Assembly (NCBI GenBank): GCA_039819095.1
Contig: JBCBSP010000007.1
Span: 139,133 to 203,132 of the forward strand
Reading direction: 5' to 3'
Source: JBCBSP01 sp039819095
GTDB taxonomy: Bacteria; Pseudomonadota; Alphaproteobacteria; Caulobacterales; Maricaulaceae
Length of the DNA stretch: 64,000 nucleotides
The number at the start of each line of letters is the position of its first letter. The stretch's first letter is position 1. The position numbers and the translations under genes were made by a program. The notes beneath the pieces are model-generated. The model was not told the origin of the DNA, made no database searches, and saw only the letters and a program-made list of their open reading frames with translations. Shown one piece after another: positions 8,878 through 19,906 of this stretch.

Positions 8878-9002
8878 GACGTCCGCATTTGTGACATCCC
8901 GGTGAAGTTTCCGCGACATCGCCTTCTGCTTAAGGCTGATGAAAGCTGAGATGGCGACATGCTCCTTGTGATGCGCGAAAGGCGCGCAAAGAGGAAACGT
9001 CC

Positions 9003-10634
9003 ATGTCCCGTACCGTCCGCGCCGCGCTGGAAGATGCGCCGACCATTCGCCCAATCGCCACCGGGACGCAGGTCTATGATCTGTTCTCCGAGGACACCGA
9101 TCTGCTGGCGTGCGCCGTGGTCGATCGGGGCCGACCGATCGGACTGGTTTCGCGCAACGCCTTCTTCCTTCGGATGGCCGACACGCATGGCCGCGCCCTG
9201 TTCGCCAAGCGCCCGGTCACCTTTGTCATGAACAAGCTGCCACTCATCGTGGAAAGTGATCAACCGCTCAATGATCTGAACCGCGCCATCATCACCGAGC
9301 GCCAGGGCGCTTTGTTCGACGGCTTCATCATTACGCGCGATGGGCTTTATGAGGGCGTTGGCACGGGCTTCAGCCTGATGCGGGCCATGCAGCAGGAAGT
9401 CGAGGAGCGTAACCTGAAGCTGGTCGGCCTGGCTGAGCAGCTGGGTCGGGCCAGGATCGAAGCGGTGTCCGCGGCTCAGGCCAAGTCCGACTTTCTGGCC
9501 ACGATGAGCCACGAAATCCGTACCCCGCTTAACGGTGTGCTGGGCGTCACACAGCTGCTGATCGAATCCGGACTTGATCACGAGCGGTTGAAACTGGCCC
9601 AGACTATCCAGGGCTCTGGCGAAATCCTGCATCGCCTGCTCAACGATGTGCTTGATCTTTCCAAGATCGACGCGGGCAAGATGGAGTTGGAAGAAGGCGC
9701 TTTCGAGCTCCAGACACTGGCTCAGGACGCGCGCAATCTGTGGCGACCGCGCGCCGATGAAAAGCAGATCGCCTTCGACGTTCATGTCGAGGACGGCGTC
9801 AATGCACATTTGCGAGGCGATAGCGTCCGGATCAAACAAATCCTGTTCAACCTCATCGGCAACGCCATCAAGTTCACCAGCGAGGGCTCGATCGATGTGA
9901 CGCTGCGCCTGATTGCGATCAGTCCACAACGCCAAATCCTGCGCGCGGAAGTCGCCGATACCGGATGCGGAATCCCGGCGGAAAGCCAGAAGAAACTCTT
10001 CGGCGCATTCACCCAGGCCGACAGCGCGACCACACGGCGATTTGGCGGGACAGGCCTTGGCCTGACAATCTGCAAACGCCTTGTCGAGCTGATGGGCGGA
10101 ACGATCAATTTTGAAAGCCAGGACGGCGCCGGGTCGCGCTTCTGGTTCGAATTGCCGCTTGAAAAGCTGGCGGACAAGCCTGAACCGCAAATCGGTGAAC
10201 CGCCGAGTTCCCCAATCGCCTCGTCAAAGGCGCCGCGCATACTCGTAGCCGAGGACAATACGATCAATCAGGAGGTCGTGCGCGGATTCCTGAAGCTGCG
10301 CGGCTGGGACTGCGAGATCGTGACGGACGGCGAAGCCGCGCTTCATGCCGTCCGGAACGACCGGTTCGACCTCGTTCTGATGGATGTGCAAATGCCGGGC
10401 ATGGATGGTCTGGAAGCGACGCGCCGCATCCGAAAACTGGATAGCAAGGCGGCGATGACGCCGATTGTCGCGCTCACAGCGAACGCCATGCGCGGTGACG
10501 AAGCCCGCTGCCTGGAAGCCGGCATGAACGGTTATGCGGCCAAGCCAATCGTCAAAGCGCAGCTGTTCGCCGCAATAGACGCTGCCCTGGCGCCGCCACA
10601 GCCCGAGACAGCGAATAAACACAGCGTGGCCTGA
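9003..10634 (+). CDS. Hybrid histidine kinase/response regulator with CBS-like sensor
   Basis: A soluble 543-residue hybrid kinase started by GAGGAAACGTCC-ATG. Residues about 15-125 look like a pair of CBS-type modules (CAVVDRGRPIGLVSRN, then GFIITRDGLYEGVGTG). A short coiled coil leads to a HisKA domain with SHEIRTPLNG (phospho-His 170). The HATPase has the N box (LFNLIGNAIKF), G1 box DTGCGIP and G2 box GTGLGL. The C-terminal receiver is intact: AEDN acidic pair, D461 in LVLMDVQMPG and K514 in YAAKP. No output domain follows, so it probably feeds a phosphorelay. It lies tail to tail with another hybrid kinase. Confidence 0.93.
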   Translation: MSRTVRAALEDAPTIRPIATGTQVYDLFSEDTDLLACAVVDRGRPIGLVSRNAFFLRMADTHGRALFAKRPVTFVMNKLPLIVESDQPLNDLNRAIITERQGALFDGFIITRDGLYEGVGTGFSLMRAMQQEVEERNLKLVGLAEQLGRARIEAVSAAQAKSDFLATMSHEIRTPLNGVLGVTQLLIESGLDHERLKLAQTIQGSGEILHRLLNDVLDLSKIDAGKMELEEGAFELQTLAQDARNLWRPRADEKQIAFDVHVEDGVNAHLRGDSVRIKQILFNLIGNAIKFTSEGSIDVTLRLIAISPQRQILRAEVADTGCGIPAESQKKLFGAFTQADSATTRRFGGTGLGLTICKRLVELMGGTINFESQDGAGSRFWFELPLEKLADKPEPQIGEPPSSPIASSKAPRILVAEDNTINQEVVRGFLKLRGWDCEIVTDGEAALHAVRNDRFDLVLMDVQMPGMDGLEATRRIRKLDSKAAMTPIVALTANAMRGDEARCLEAGMNGYAAKPIVKAQLFAAIDAALAPPQPETANKHSVA

Positions 10635-10671
10635 GCAGTACTGCTCTAGTCTTCTGGTTAAAAGCGCGCGA

Positions 10672-12519
10672 TCACGCCGTGCGGCGCAGGCTCGCCAGGG
10701 CGACCTGGTCAGCGCTTAGCGCAAGGCCGAGGGCCTCAAGCACAGACTCCTCGGTGACGGGCGAACGCAGCAGCGTCTCCTGACCTGCGGTCTGTGCCGG
10801 CCCGTCCAGCTCGCTTTCAAGCCGTATGACCGGCGTCAGTGACGCCGTTGACGCCAAAGCCCGGATGTCAGCGGCGACATCTTCCGCCTCGCCGTCATCA
10901 AGCGACATGCCGATAACCACGCAATCATAGGCGGACGCACTTAAGGCTTCGGTCAGCGCCGAACCGCTTTCCACACACGTCACCACACAGTTGAGCGCCT
11001 TCAGATAGCCCAGCAGAACCGATTGACGCGGGCCGTCCTGCTCGGCCACGACAATGCGCAGTCGACGATTGGACAGGCTGATGCGCTCTTCAGCTGAGAA
11101 GCGGTCGGCGCGCGCGGAGACACGGGCGCCGACCTCAAACCAGAAGACAGAACCCTTGCCGTCCTCGCCCGGCTCATATCCGGCCGATCCGTTCATCAGC
11201 GAGGCCAGCTTGGAGATCAGCAGAAGCCCAAGACCGGTGCCGGCTTCGCGAACCGACGCGTCCGGCTCTTCAACTGCGAAGGGGTTGAACAGATTCTGGC
11301 GCGCGCTGGCCGGCACGCCGCAGCCGGTATCGCGAACGCTTGCCCGCAACCGCGCCTTCCCGTCCGCGCCGGCCTTCACAACGAAGGACAGCGAAATACC
11401 GCCAGCGTCGGTGAAGCGGGCTGCATTGATCAGGAAAGTCTCGACCATCTGCGTCAGACGACTGCGATCAACACGCAGCGCACTTGTCGTGTCGCCTTCA
11501 TAATGAATCTGGAAACTCAGCTTCTTGCCCCGGGCGCGCGGGGCAATGAAGCGCTCCGCAGCCTCGCCGAGGTCCTGCGCGGTGACATCGTCAAGCACCA
11601 GATCCAGCCGCCCGGCATCAATGCGCGAGACGTCCAGGATATCGTTGACGTGGCGGTTGAGCTGATTGCCGGATTCCCGCAGGCGCGCCAGCAGCTTGGA
11701 CTGCTCCTCGTCCAGGCGGCTCTCGCTCAACAGCTCCGCCAGACCCAGAACGCCGTTGAGCGGCCCGCCCAGCTCATGGCTCATATTCGCCATCAGGGCG
11801 GCGCTTGACGCCATCTGGTTTTCAGCCGATTTGGCCGCAGCCTCATGGCGATCCGCCAGCCGCGAAAGCGCCAGGCTTTGCGCCTCGCTCTCGCGGCGCG
11901 CCTCCTCAAGATGGACGTTGGCCGTAACCGCATCGCCCAGCGTGCCGGCATAGGTCTTCGAAAGCCTGCGCATGATCAGGAAGAACACGCCGCACAGCGC
12001 GGCCATCATGAAATTGCCGGCTCCGCCCTGAAGCGCGAAGAACAACGCCAGCAGCGACATGGCCGGCAGAGTGTAGGCCGCCGTAAGGCGGGGAACCGCC
12101 GCAGAGGTAAGCGCAGCGCCCGCCGACATGCCGGCGATCATCACCACCGCAGCCATGACGGCGGCTGGGTCGGGATTGACCGGGAGCAGGAAAGGCGCAG
12201 CGCCCCACAAGCCGCCGACAGCAGCGGACAACACGGCGTAAATCGTGATCAACCGGGCGCTCGGCGGCTCGCCGCTGCGCCGCGAGGGCGCCAGCGTGAG
12301 CAATCGCACGACAGACAGAACGCACATGGCCGCAAACCATGCGCCCAGTACGACTGCATCCACGCTGGCCAGCATGAAACCGCCCAGCACCGCGGCATTG
12401 ACGATATTGAACGGAACCGCCGTCAGCGCGCTCTTGGCGACCAGGCTTCGACGCGCATCCGCCGTGCGGCGCGAAATCTCTTCAGCGCGTGCTTCAGCAC
12501 GATCGCTTGAGTACCCCAT
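10672..12519 (-). CDS. Membrane hybrid histidine kinase with degenerate receiver
   Basis: The ATG at 12519 is preferred because GGAGG lies 6 bp before it; ATGs at 12525 and 12570 are alternatives. The 615-residue product has about six membrane segments (residues 33-185), a coiled-coil linker, and a HisKA domain with H248 in SHELGGPLNG (the usual R-T after the Ile is G-G). The HATPase keeps DTGCGVP and GTGLGL. The receiver-like C-terminus (about 487-602) lacks the phosphoacceptor Asp (G537 in VVIGMSL) and has Arg at the conserved Lys position (LLRSP), so it is predicted to be unable to receive phosphate. It may be a regulatory pseudo-receiver. Confidence 0.9.
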   Translation of the reverse strand: MGYSSDRAEARAEEISRRTADARRSLVAKSALTAVPFNIVNAAVLGGFMLASVDAVVLGAWFAAMCVLSVVRLLTLAPSRRSGEPPSARLITIYAVLSAAVGGLWGAAPFLLPVNPDPAAVMAAVVMIAGMSAGAALTSAAVPRLTAAYTLPAMSLLALFFALQGGAGNFMMAALCGVFFLIMRRLSKTYAGTLGDAVTANVHLEEARRESEAQSLALSRLADRHEAAAKSAENQMASSAALMANMSHELGGPLNGVLGLAELLSESRLDEEQSKLLARLRESGNQLNRHVNDILDVSRIDAGRLDLVLDDVTAQDLGEAAERFIAPRARGKKLSFQIHYEGDTTSALRVDRSRLTQMVETFLINAARFTDAGGISLSFVVKAGADGKARLRASVRDTGCGVPASARQNLFNPFAVEEPDASVREAGTGLGLLLISKLASLMNGSAGYEPGEDGKGSVFWFEVGARVSARADRFSAEERISLSNRRLRIVVAEQDGPRQSVLLGYLKALNCVVTCVESGSALTEALSASAYDCVVIGMSLDDGEAEDVAADIRALASTASLTPVIRLESELDGPAQTAGQETLLRSPVTEESVLEALGLALSADQVALASLRRTA

Positions 12520-12670
12520 ATCCATCCTCCAGGCTGCTTTTGCAGCTCTCTTGGGTCGGACGGTAGACAAGGACGGTTAAATTCCGGTTCCCGGGGCGTT
12601 AGGGTCTCGCGAACCTGCGCGCGCACGCCTACTTTCCTTGCGTCATCTTCGCCCATCGGAGGGTTCGCCC

Positions 12671-13255
12671 ATGACTGGACTTCGCATTGCTGCGCCGTTT
12701 TCCATCATGCTGGCCGCGCTGACGCTGAGCGCCTGCGGGTCTGATCGCGAGCGCGCCGATGCTCCGGACCAGGCTCTATCCGCCATCGATCTTAGCGTCG
12801 ATCCGGACGCGCCCGCCGAGACCATCATCTGGCGCGACCTGTTGCCGGACGGTGAACTTGAGATTCTCCAGCAGCTCCAGGAAGGCCGGGCCGCCCCCTC
12901 GCTGATGAGTCAGTTCGCCGGACGCGATAATGAGCAGATCGGTACGTTCAACGTGGTCGAAGAGTTGGACGGCGCGATCATACGCATGCCGGGCTACATC
13001 CTGCCGCTAGATTATGCTGAGGCGGGCGCGGCGCGGGAGTTTCTCCTGCTGCCCTATCACGGGGCCTGCATACACTACCCGCCGCCGCCGCCGAACCAGA
13101 TCGTCTATATGCGTTCCGCTGAACCGGTCCGGTTCAACGCGCTATGGGACCCGGTCTGGGTTGAAGGCCGCATGCAGGTGGAGCAGGTCTCCTCAGAACT
13201 CGCCGACGCGGCCTACTCCATCGCCGTGCGTTCAGTGGAGCCCTATGAAGGTTAG
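12671..13255 (+). CDS. DUF3299 lipoprotein
   Basis: The start at 12671, with GGAGGG upstream (12658-12663), yields a 194-residue lipoprotein with lipobox LSAC near residue 20. The DUF3299 body is easy to see: IWRDLLPDGELE near the start, GYILPLDY, then LLPYHGACIHYPPPPPNQ and a C-terminal VEGRMQVEQVSS strand. In other proteobacteria DUF3299 proteins often sit beside ABC transporters of the LolCDE/MacB type; none is here. The gene is convergent with the next one, with 3 bp between stops. Function unknown. Confidence 0.88.
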   Translation: MTGLRIAAPFSIMLAALTLSACGSDRERADAPDQALSAIDLSVDPDAPAETIIWRDLLPDGELEILQQLQEGRAAPSLMSQFAGRDNEQIGTFNVVEELDGAIIRMPGYILPLDYAEAGAAREFLLLPYHGACIHYPPPPPNQIVYMRSAEPVRFNALWDPVWVEGRMQVEQVSSELADAAYSIAVRSVEPYEG

Positions 13256-13258
13256 GGC

Positions 13259-14113
13259 TCAGCCGGCCTGCAGGCGTGCATTGGCCGCGACCGCAGCGGT
13301 GAGCGCGGCATCAAGCTCGGATCGCTCCACGCCAAGCGTCTCGGGCGGCTCAGCGCCCGGATAGGCGCGTTCCAGAAGCGCCAGCGCGCGAAGAAAGGCC
13401 AGCGAGGCTTCAGTGTCGGCCTCGGCGATGAGCGACAGCGCAGTCGGTGCGCGCCCGTTCGCCGCGCCGCTCAGCCCATACCCATCCAGCCAGGCATGTT
13501 CATTCTCGCTCACGAGCGCGTATTGCAGAACAGCCCGCTCGATCAGATCCACCAGAACGCCCGCCTCCACAGCGGCCGCTGAGCCGGACGGCTCCGGCGC
13601 TGCGGCCAGTGTGTCGTCCAGACCCGCGAGAACCGCATCCACGGCTGAGCGAAGCTGTGTTTCGTCCGCGCCCTGAAAATGCAGCACGGCGGCCTGGTTC
13701 AACGCTTCCATGATGGAGGCGCCGCCCCGCGCCTCAACCACCGGCTCCAGATCGACATAAATCTCCGAGATCGGATGGGAGAACATTTCCGCCGCCGCGG
13801 CGCGGTCGCCCAGATCCAGCGCGGCGAGCCCAGCGATATAATGGGCCCGCATGACCTCAACGGCGCTGATATAGATCACCGGATCGGTCATTGCCGCGTC
13901 AGGATCGATCCCGAACTCACCCCCCGCCTCGCCGGCTTCTCCGCCGAAGCCGCCTTCTCCGGCCTCGCCTGCCGGGGCTGTCATCGCGCCGGTCTGGGAC
14001 TGGGAAGCGGCGGTCTCCTGAGGAGCCCCACAACCGGCCAGGGCCAGAGCCGCCAGACTCGCCCCGGACAGCGAGGCCGTCGTCCAGCGTCTGGTGCGTG
14101 TCTTGATGATCAT
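13259..14113 (-). CDS. Lipoprotein of unknown function
   Basis: A 284-residue predicted lipoprotein: signal sequence with lipobox LAGC near residue 28. A low-complexity Gly/Glu/Ala linker (about residues 45-68) follows, and then an almost all-helical domain with MRAHYIAGLAALDLGD, MFSHPISEIY and a regular series of amphipathic helices. The helical bundle with conserved-looking His and acidic residues (MRAHYIAG, MFSHP, NEHAWLDGYG) is reminiscent of EfeO/imelysin-type periplasmic domains, but the identity is not strong enough to claim. It is divergent from a PiuC-type iron-dependent dioxygenase 80 bp away. Confidence 0.7.
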   Translation of the reverse strand: MIIKTRTRRWTTASLSGASLAALALAGCGAPQETAASQSQTGAMTAPAGEAGEGGFGGEAGEAGGEFGIDPDAAMTDPVIYISAVEVMRAHYIAGLAALDLGDRAAAAEMFSHPISEIYVDLEPVVEARGGASIMEALNQAAVLHFQGADETQLRSAVDAVLAGLDDTLAAAPEPSGSAAAVEAGVLVDLIERAVLQYALVSENEHAWLDGYGLSGAANGRAPTALSLIAEADTEASLAFLRALALLERAYPGAEPPETLGVERSELDAALTAAVAANARLQAG

Positions 14114-14193
14114 GACGGCGTGTTCCCCGAAGCGGACAAATCAATGCGCTGAGATTACGCTGCTGCGAGCTGTTCGCAATCGCAGAGGATGAT

Positions 14194-14856
14194 ATGCCGC
14201 ACCATCTCGCCCAGGTGCTCACGCCTGATGAGCTTGAGCAGATCAGAGCGCTGTGCGTGGACGAGGACGCTTTCGCGCCGGGTGAACGCACGGCCGGCTG
14301 GGCGGCGCGCCCAGTGAAATCCAATCTGCAGATGAAGCCCGGCGGGCGGCTCGATGCGGTTCGTCGGATCGTTGAGCCGGCCATGCGCCGTCACCCGGTT
14401 TTCACCGCCCTCGCCTTGCCCAAATCGACCACCGGCCTGCTCGTAAACCGCCACCAGGCCGGTATGCATTATGGTCGCCATGTCGATGATGCACTCATAG
14501 GCAGGGTGCGCGCAGATCTGTCCTTTACCGTCTTCCTCTCGCCGCCCGATTCCTATCGCGGCGGAGCGCTGATCCTGCATGGAGTCGACGGCGAAACCGC
14601 GATCAAGGCGGATGCCGGCGATGCGGTGATCTATGACACAGGCGAGCTGCACGAGGTCGCCCCGGTCACTGACGGCGAGCGGACTGCGGTTGTCGGCTGG
14701 GTGCGATCCTATGTGCGCAGCGCTGAACAACGCGCCATCCTGTTCGATCTGGATCGCTCCACGCGGGCCATAATCGAATCCCATGGCCGCAGCGAGGCGA
14801 TCGACCATCTCATCGCGGCGCGCACCAACCTGCTTCGGATGTGGGCTGAGGATTGA
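14194..14856 (+). CDS. Fe(II)/2-oxoglutarate-dependent PKHD-type dioxygenase (PiuC/YbiX family)
   Basis: A 220-residue protein of typical PiuC length, preceded by AGAGGATGAT. The metal triad is visible as H and D in GRHVDD (about residue 97) and H in GELHEVAPV (about 153), with the 2-oxoglutarate-binding Arg in ERTAVVGWVRS. Other family segments are SNLQM near residue 45, LSFTVFLSPP and GGALIL. Family members are commonly iron-regulated and located beside TonB-dependent siderophore receptors; no receptor is present here. The substrate is unknown. Confidence 0.92.
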   Translation: MPHHLAQVLTPDELEQIRALCVDEDAFAPGERTAGWAARPVKSNLQMKPGGRLDAVRRIVEPAMRRHPVFTALALPKSTTGLLVNRHQAGMHYGRHVDDALIGRVRADLSFTVFLSPPDSYRGGALILHGVDGETAIKADAGDAVIYDTGELHEVAPVTDGERTAVVGWVRSYVRSAEQRAILFDLDRSTRAIIESHGRSEAIDHLIAARTNLLRMWAED

Positions 14857-14950
14857 AGGCTTCAAACAGTCCGCGCACCGATTAACCTTGACGCAACGCC
14901 CGGTGATGGTGCGCTCTTACGGTTCGACGCAAGGAAGAGACACCCCTCCC

Positions 14951-16626
<1,676 letters not shown>

Positions 16627-16648
<22 letters not shown>

Positions 16649-17523
16649 TGAGGCGTTAGCCCCCCCGTCGACACCATAAGCGCTTCGACCTGCGCCCGGC
16701 TCGGCAGTGCAGGCTGCGCGCCCGGGCCGGTGGCGCAGGCGGCGCCGGCGGCGCAGGCGAAAGCGAGCGCTTCTTCCGTCGGCTGGCCTTCCAGAAGCGC
16801 CAGCGTCAAAGCGCCGACGAAAGCGTCGCCCGCGCCGGTCGTATCGATCGCGTGAACGGTCGGCGGAACCGCCTTGGCGATCAATTCGCCATCACGGTAA
16901 AGCTCAGCGCCTTTCGCCCCGAGCGTCACCGCAAGCAGGCCGCCCGCGGCGCGCAGACGGGTCTCGCCGTAAAACGCCGCCTCAGACTCGTTGACGATCA
17001 GCAGATCAGCGCGCGCCAGAAGCGCATCGGGAACCGGCAGGGCCGGCGCCAGGTTCAGGGCTACGAAGCCTGTGCACAGATCCACCGCAGCAGCCAGGGT
17101 CGCCACCGGGATTTCAAGCTGCCCGATCAGCGCGTCCTCTATCACTTCTGGCAGGTGTTCCGGCGCGAACGCGCCATTCGCGCCGGGCGCGACGACGATC
17201 TGGTTTTCGCCCGCTTCGCTGACCGCAATGAGCGCTACCCCGGTGGGCGTGTCCTGAGTCGCAGCGCAGCCGGACAGGTCCACGCCGTCCCGACGCAACA
17301 GAGCCAGAGCCAGCTCCGCTTCATTGTCCGCACCCACGCGCGCCAGCAGGCTGACATCTGCACCCAGGCGGCGCGCGGCGAGCGCCTGGTTGGCGCCCTT
17401 GCCGCCGGGATGACGGTCGAACACCCCGCCCAGCACCGTCTCCCCTGGTCCCGGCAAGATCTCGCAGCGCGCCACGAGATCGAGATTGACCGAGCCGGCG
17501 ACCGTAATGCGCGGCGCGCTCAT
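16627..17523 (-). CDS. rbsK: Ribokinase
   Basis: A PfkB-family sugar kinase of 298 residues. The ATG at 17523 overlaps the nucleoside hydrolase stop (ATGA), which fixes the start; longer frames lack the family N-terminus. It shows VAGSVNLDLVAR, the substrate-binding GGKGANQA, VNESE, and the C-terminal catalytic signature DTTGAGDAF with its Asp base. In this operon it would phosphorylate ribose released from nucleosides by the hydrolase, feeding the pentose phosphate pathway. That makes the operon a coherent import, cleavage and phosphorylation unit. Confidence 0.93.
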
Positions 17524-18458
17524 AGCCGCGTGATCCGGTCCAGCATCAGATCGAACAGGGCGGGCGCATCCACGCCGGTCGCCCATCGGATATTCGGCTG
17601 AGCCCCATCGCCCAGATAGACATCGATCGCCGTATGCCCACGCGTCAGTCCGGCGCGCGTCTCCACCTCCACCGCAGCCGGGCAGGTGGCGAACAGCTCC
17701 GGCGCCAGGAGATAACCGATCGTACACGGATCGTGCAGCGCAGCGCCTTCGCTGCCATAGAGCGCGCCATAGACCGCATTCACGTGGCGGATCATGGTGT
17801 GGGCGAGCTCAGCGGCGCGGTGACCGGAGTGCTCAAGCCGGCTCATGCGCTGCGGCGTGCAGCGAAACTGCAAGGTGGCGTCCAGCCCGATCAGGGTGAT
17901 CGGGCGACCGCAGGCCAGCACGATCCGCGCCGCGTGCGGATCAGCGTAAATGTTGAACTCCGCCGAGGCCGTGATATTGCCGCCGGCCGCGCGCGCGCCG
18001 CCCATGATAACAAGCTCCCCGATCGCCGCAGCGATGTCGGGCGCCTGGATCAGCGCCACGGCCAGATTCGTCATCGGCCCGGTGATCACCAGGGTCAGCG
18101 AGGCCGGCTCGGCGGCGCGCAGCGTCTCGATCAGATGGCTGACCGCATGGGCGTCCTGCGCGTGCGATTGGGCCGGCGGCAGCTGCGCTGCGCCCAGCCC
18201 GCAGGGCCCGTGGACATGGTCGGCGAAAACCGGCGCCTCCACCATGGGCCTGGGGCATCCGGCATGAACCGGAATATCGCTGCGCCCAGCCAGCGCGAGC
18301 ACGCCGAGCGCGTTACGCGTGCACACATCCACCGGCACATTGCCCGCCACGGTGTGAATCGCGCGTACATCCAGCGCCTCCGGCGAGGCCAGGGCGAGCA
18401 TCAGAGCGATGCAGTCATCAATGCCGGGATCGCAATCGATCAGGATCGGGCGAACCAT
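17520..18458 (-). CDS. Nucleoside hydrolase (IunH/RihA-type)
   Basis: A 312-residue protein with the calcium-binding N-terminal signature DCDPGIDDCIALMLAL (residues about 9-24), the VAGNVPVDVCTRN segment, and FNIYADPHAARIV, which carries a second metal-binding Asp. These enzymes cleave the N-glycosidic bond of ribonucleosides to free base plus ribose. Specificity (pyrimidine, purine or inosine-uridine) cannot be deduced. It lies between a concentrative nucleoside transporter and ribokinase in one operon, 13 bp after the transporter stop. Confidence 0.95.
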   Translation of the reverse strand: MVRPILIDCDPGIDDCIALMLALASPEALDVRAIHTVAGNVPVDVCTRNALGVLALAGRSDIPVHAGCPRPMVEAPVFADHVHGPCGLGAAQLPPAQSHAQDAHAVSHLIETLRAAEPASLTLVITGPMTNLAVALIQAPDIAAAIGELVIMGGARAAGGNITASAEFNIYADPHAARIVLACGRPITLIGLDATLQFRCTPQRMSRLEHSGHRAAELAHTMIRHVNAVYGALYGSEGAALHDPCTIGYLLAPELFATCPAAVEVETRAGLTRGHTAIDVYLGDGAQPNIRWATGVDAPALFDLMLDRITRL

Positions 18459-18471
18459 GACCGCGCCTCAA

Positions 18472-19698
18472 TCAGGGAACGAAGAGGATGGCCGCGATCG
18501 CCGCGCTCATCAGATTGGCGAGCGAACCGGCCAGCACGGCGCGAAGACCGAACTGCGCGATCTGGGCCATGCGATCCGGGATCAGACTGCCCAGCCCGCC
18601 CAGCAGAATGCCGACCGAGCTGAGATTGGCGAAACCACACAGCGCAATGGTCAGAATGGCCTGGCTGCGCGGCGAGAACTCATCCATCGTCGCCGACAGC
18701 GACAGATAGGCGACGAACTCGTTGATGATGACCTTCTCGCCGACAATCGCGCCGGCGGCCTGTGCTTCGGCCCAGGGAATGCTCAGCGCGAACATGAGCG
18801 GGGCGAACAGGACGCCCAGAATGGTCTGAACGCTCAGCCCCTCAAGACCGACCAGCCCGCCGATCAGACCGAGCAGCCCGTTCAGCACGGCGATCAGCGA
18901 CACGAAAGCGATCAGCATGGCGCCGATATTCAGCGCCAGCTGCAGCCCGTCCTTGGCGCCGACGGCGGCGGCCATCACCACATTGGCGTGACCCTCCTTG
19001 TCGGCCTTGGGCTTGAGGATGTCCTGGCTGGCGTTGTCGTCCGGATCGTCCGGCATGATGATCTTGGCCATCAACAAACCGCCGGGCGCGGCCATGAAGC
19101 TGGCGGCCAGAAGATATTCCACGCTGATGCCGAGCTGGGCGTAGGCGGCCAGAACCGTGCCGGCGACCGAGGCCAGTCCTGAGGTCATGATGGCGAAGAG
19201 CTGCGGCTTGGTGATGCCCGTCAGATAGGGTTTGACCACCAGCGGAGCTTCGGTCTGGCCGACGAAGATATTGGCCGCCGCATTGAGCGAAACCACCCGC
19301 CCGCAGGCCAGGATCTTGTGCAGCACATAGCCCACGATCGTGACCACCCACTGCATGATGCCGATATAGTAAAGCACCGACATCAAAGCGGAAAAAAAGA
19401 TGATGACCGGCAGGACGTTCAGCGCGAAGCTGAACCCCACCGCCTCTGAAACCAGCGGCCCGAAGACCATTTCGATGCCGGCATTGGCGAAGCCCAGAAG
19501 CGCGGTGACCGCTTCGGACAGCGCCGCCAGAGCCGCGCGCCCGGCCGGGAGGTAAAGCACCAGCACGCCGATCAGCACCTGCAGCCCCAGAGCCGCAGCG
19601 ACCACGCGCAGCCGGATGGCGCTTCGGTTGGTCGAGGCGATATAGGCGATGAGAAGCAGGATGAGCACGCCGCCCGCAGCGTTCAGGCTTTCAGTCAT
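18472..19698 (-). CDS. Concentrative nucleoside transporter (NupC/CNT family)
   Basis: A 408-residue inner-membrane protein. The ATG at 19698 begins MTESLNAAGGVLILLLIAYI, directly entering the first helix; the ribosome binding site is weak (GGGGG about 12 bp upstream). CNT hallmarks are GQTEAPLVVKPYL, with its substrate/sodium-binding residues, and the C-terminal TIALCGFANLSSVGILLGGLG. It is the promoter-proximal gene of a three-gene salvage operon with a nucleoside hydrolase and a ribokinase. Confidence 0.95.
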   Translation of the reverse strand: MTESLNAAGGVLILLLIAYIASTNRSAIRLRVVAAALGLQVLIGVLVLYLPAGRAALAALSEAVTALLGFANAGIEMVFGPLVSEAVGFSFALNVLPVIIFFSALMSVLYYIGIMQWVVTIVGYVLHKILACGRVVSLNAAANIFVGQTEAPLVVKPYLTGITKPQLFAIMTSGLASVAGTVLAAYAQLGISVEYLLAASFMAAPGGLLMAKIIMPDDPDDNASQDILKPKADKEGHANVVMAAAVGAKDGLQLALNIGAMLIAFVSLIAVLNGLLGLIGGLVGLEGLSVQTILGVLFAPLMFALSIPWAEAQAAGAIVGEKVIINEFVAYLSLSATMDEFSPRSQAILTIALCGFANLSSVGILLGGLGSLIPDRMAQIAQFGLRAVLAGSLANLMSAAIAAILFVP

Positions 19699-19906
19699 GG
19701 CCACGCCATACCCCCGGTAACAATCCCAGTCGCAAATGTGCGCCGCTGAAACGCCGTGGTCCACTGCGCGACTGCTTATGATCAACCAGCGCCCTGCTTA
19801 TGCTTGAAGTGGAAGCCAGAGGTGGCAAAATTTTTGCTGGATTACACCGCCCTTCCTTATTTCTTAGTGAGTTCGCAGCAAAGCGGCGCCAACTGGAGCG
19901 AAATCG

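Noticed and set aside
8862..10190. Minus-strand frame of about 440 codons
   Set aside because: It is antisense to the CBS-like hybrid kinase and has shadow composition.
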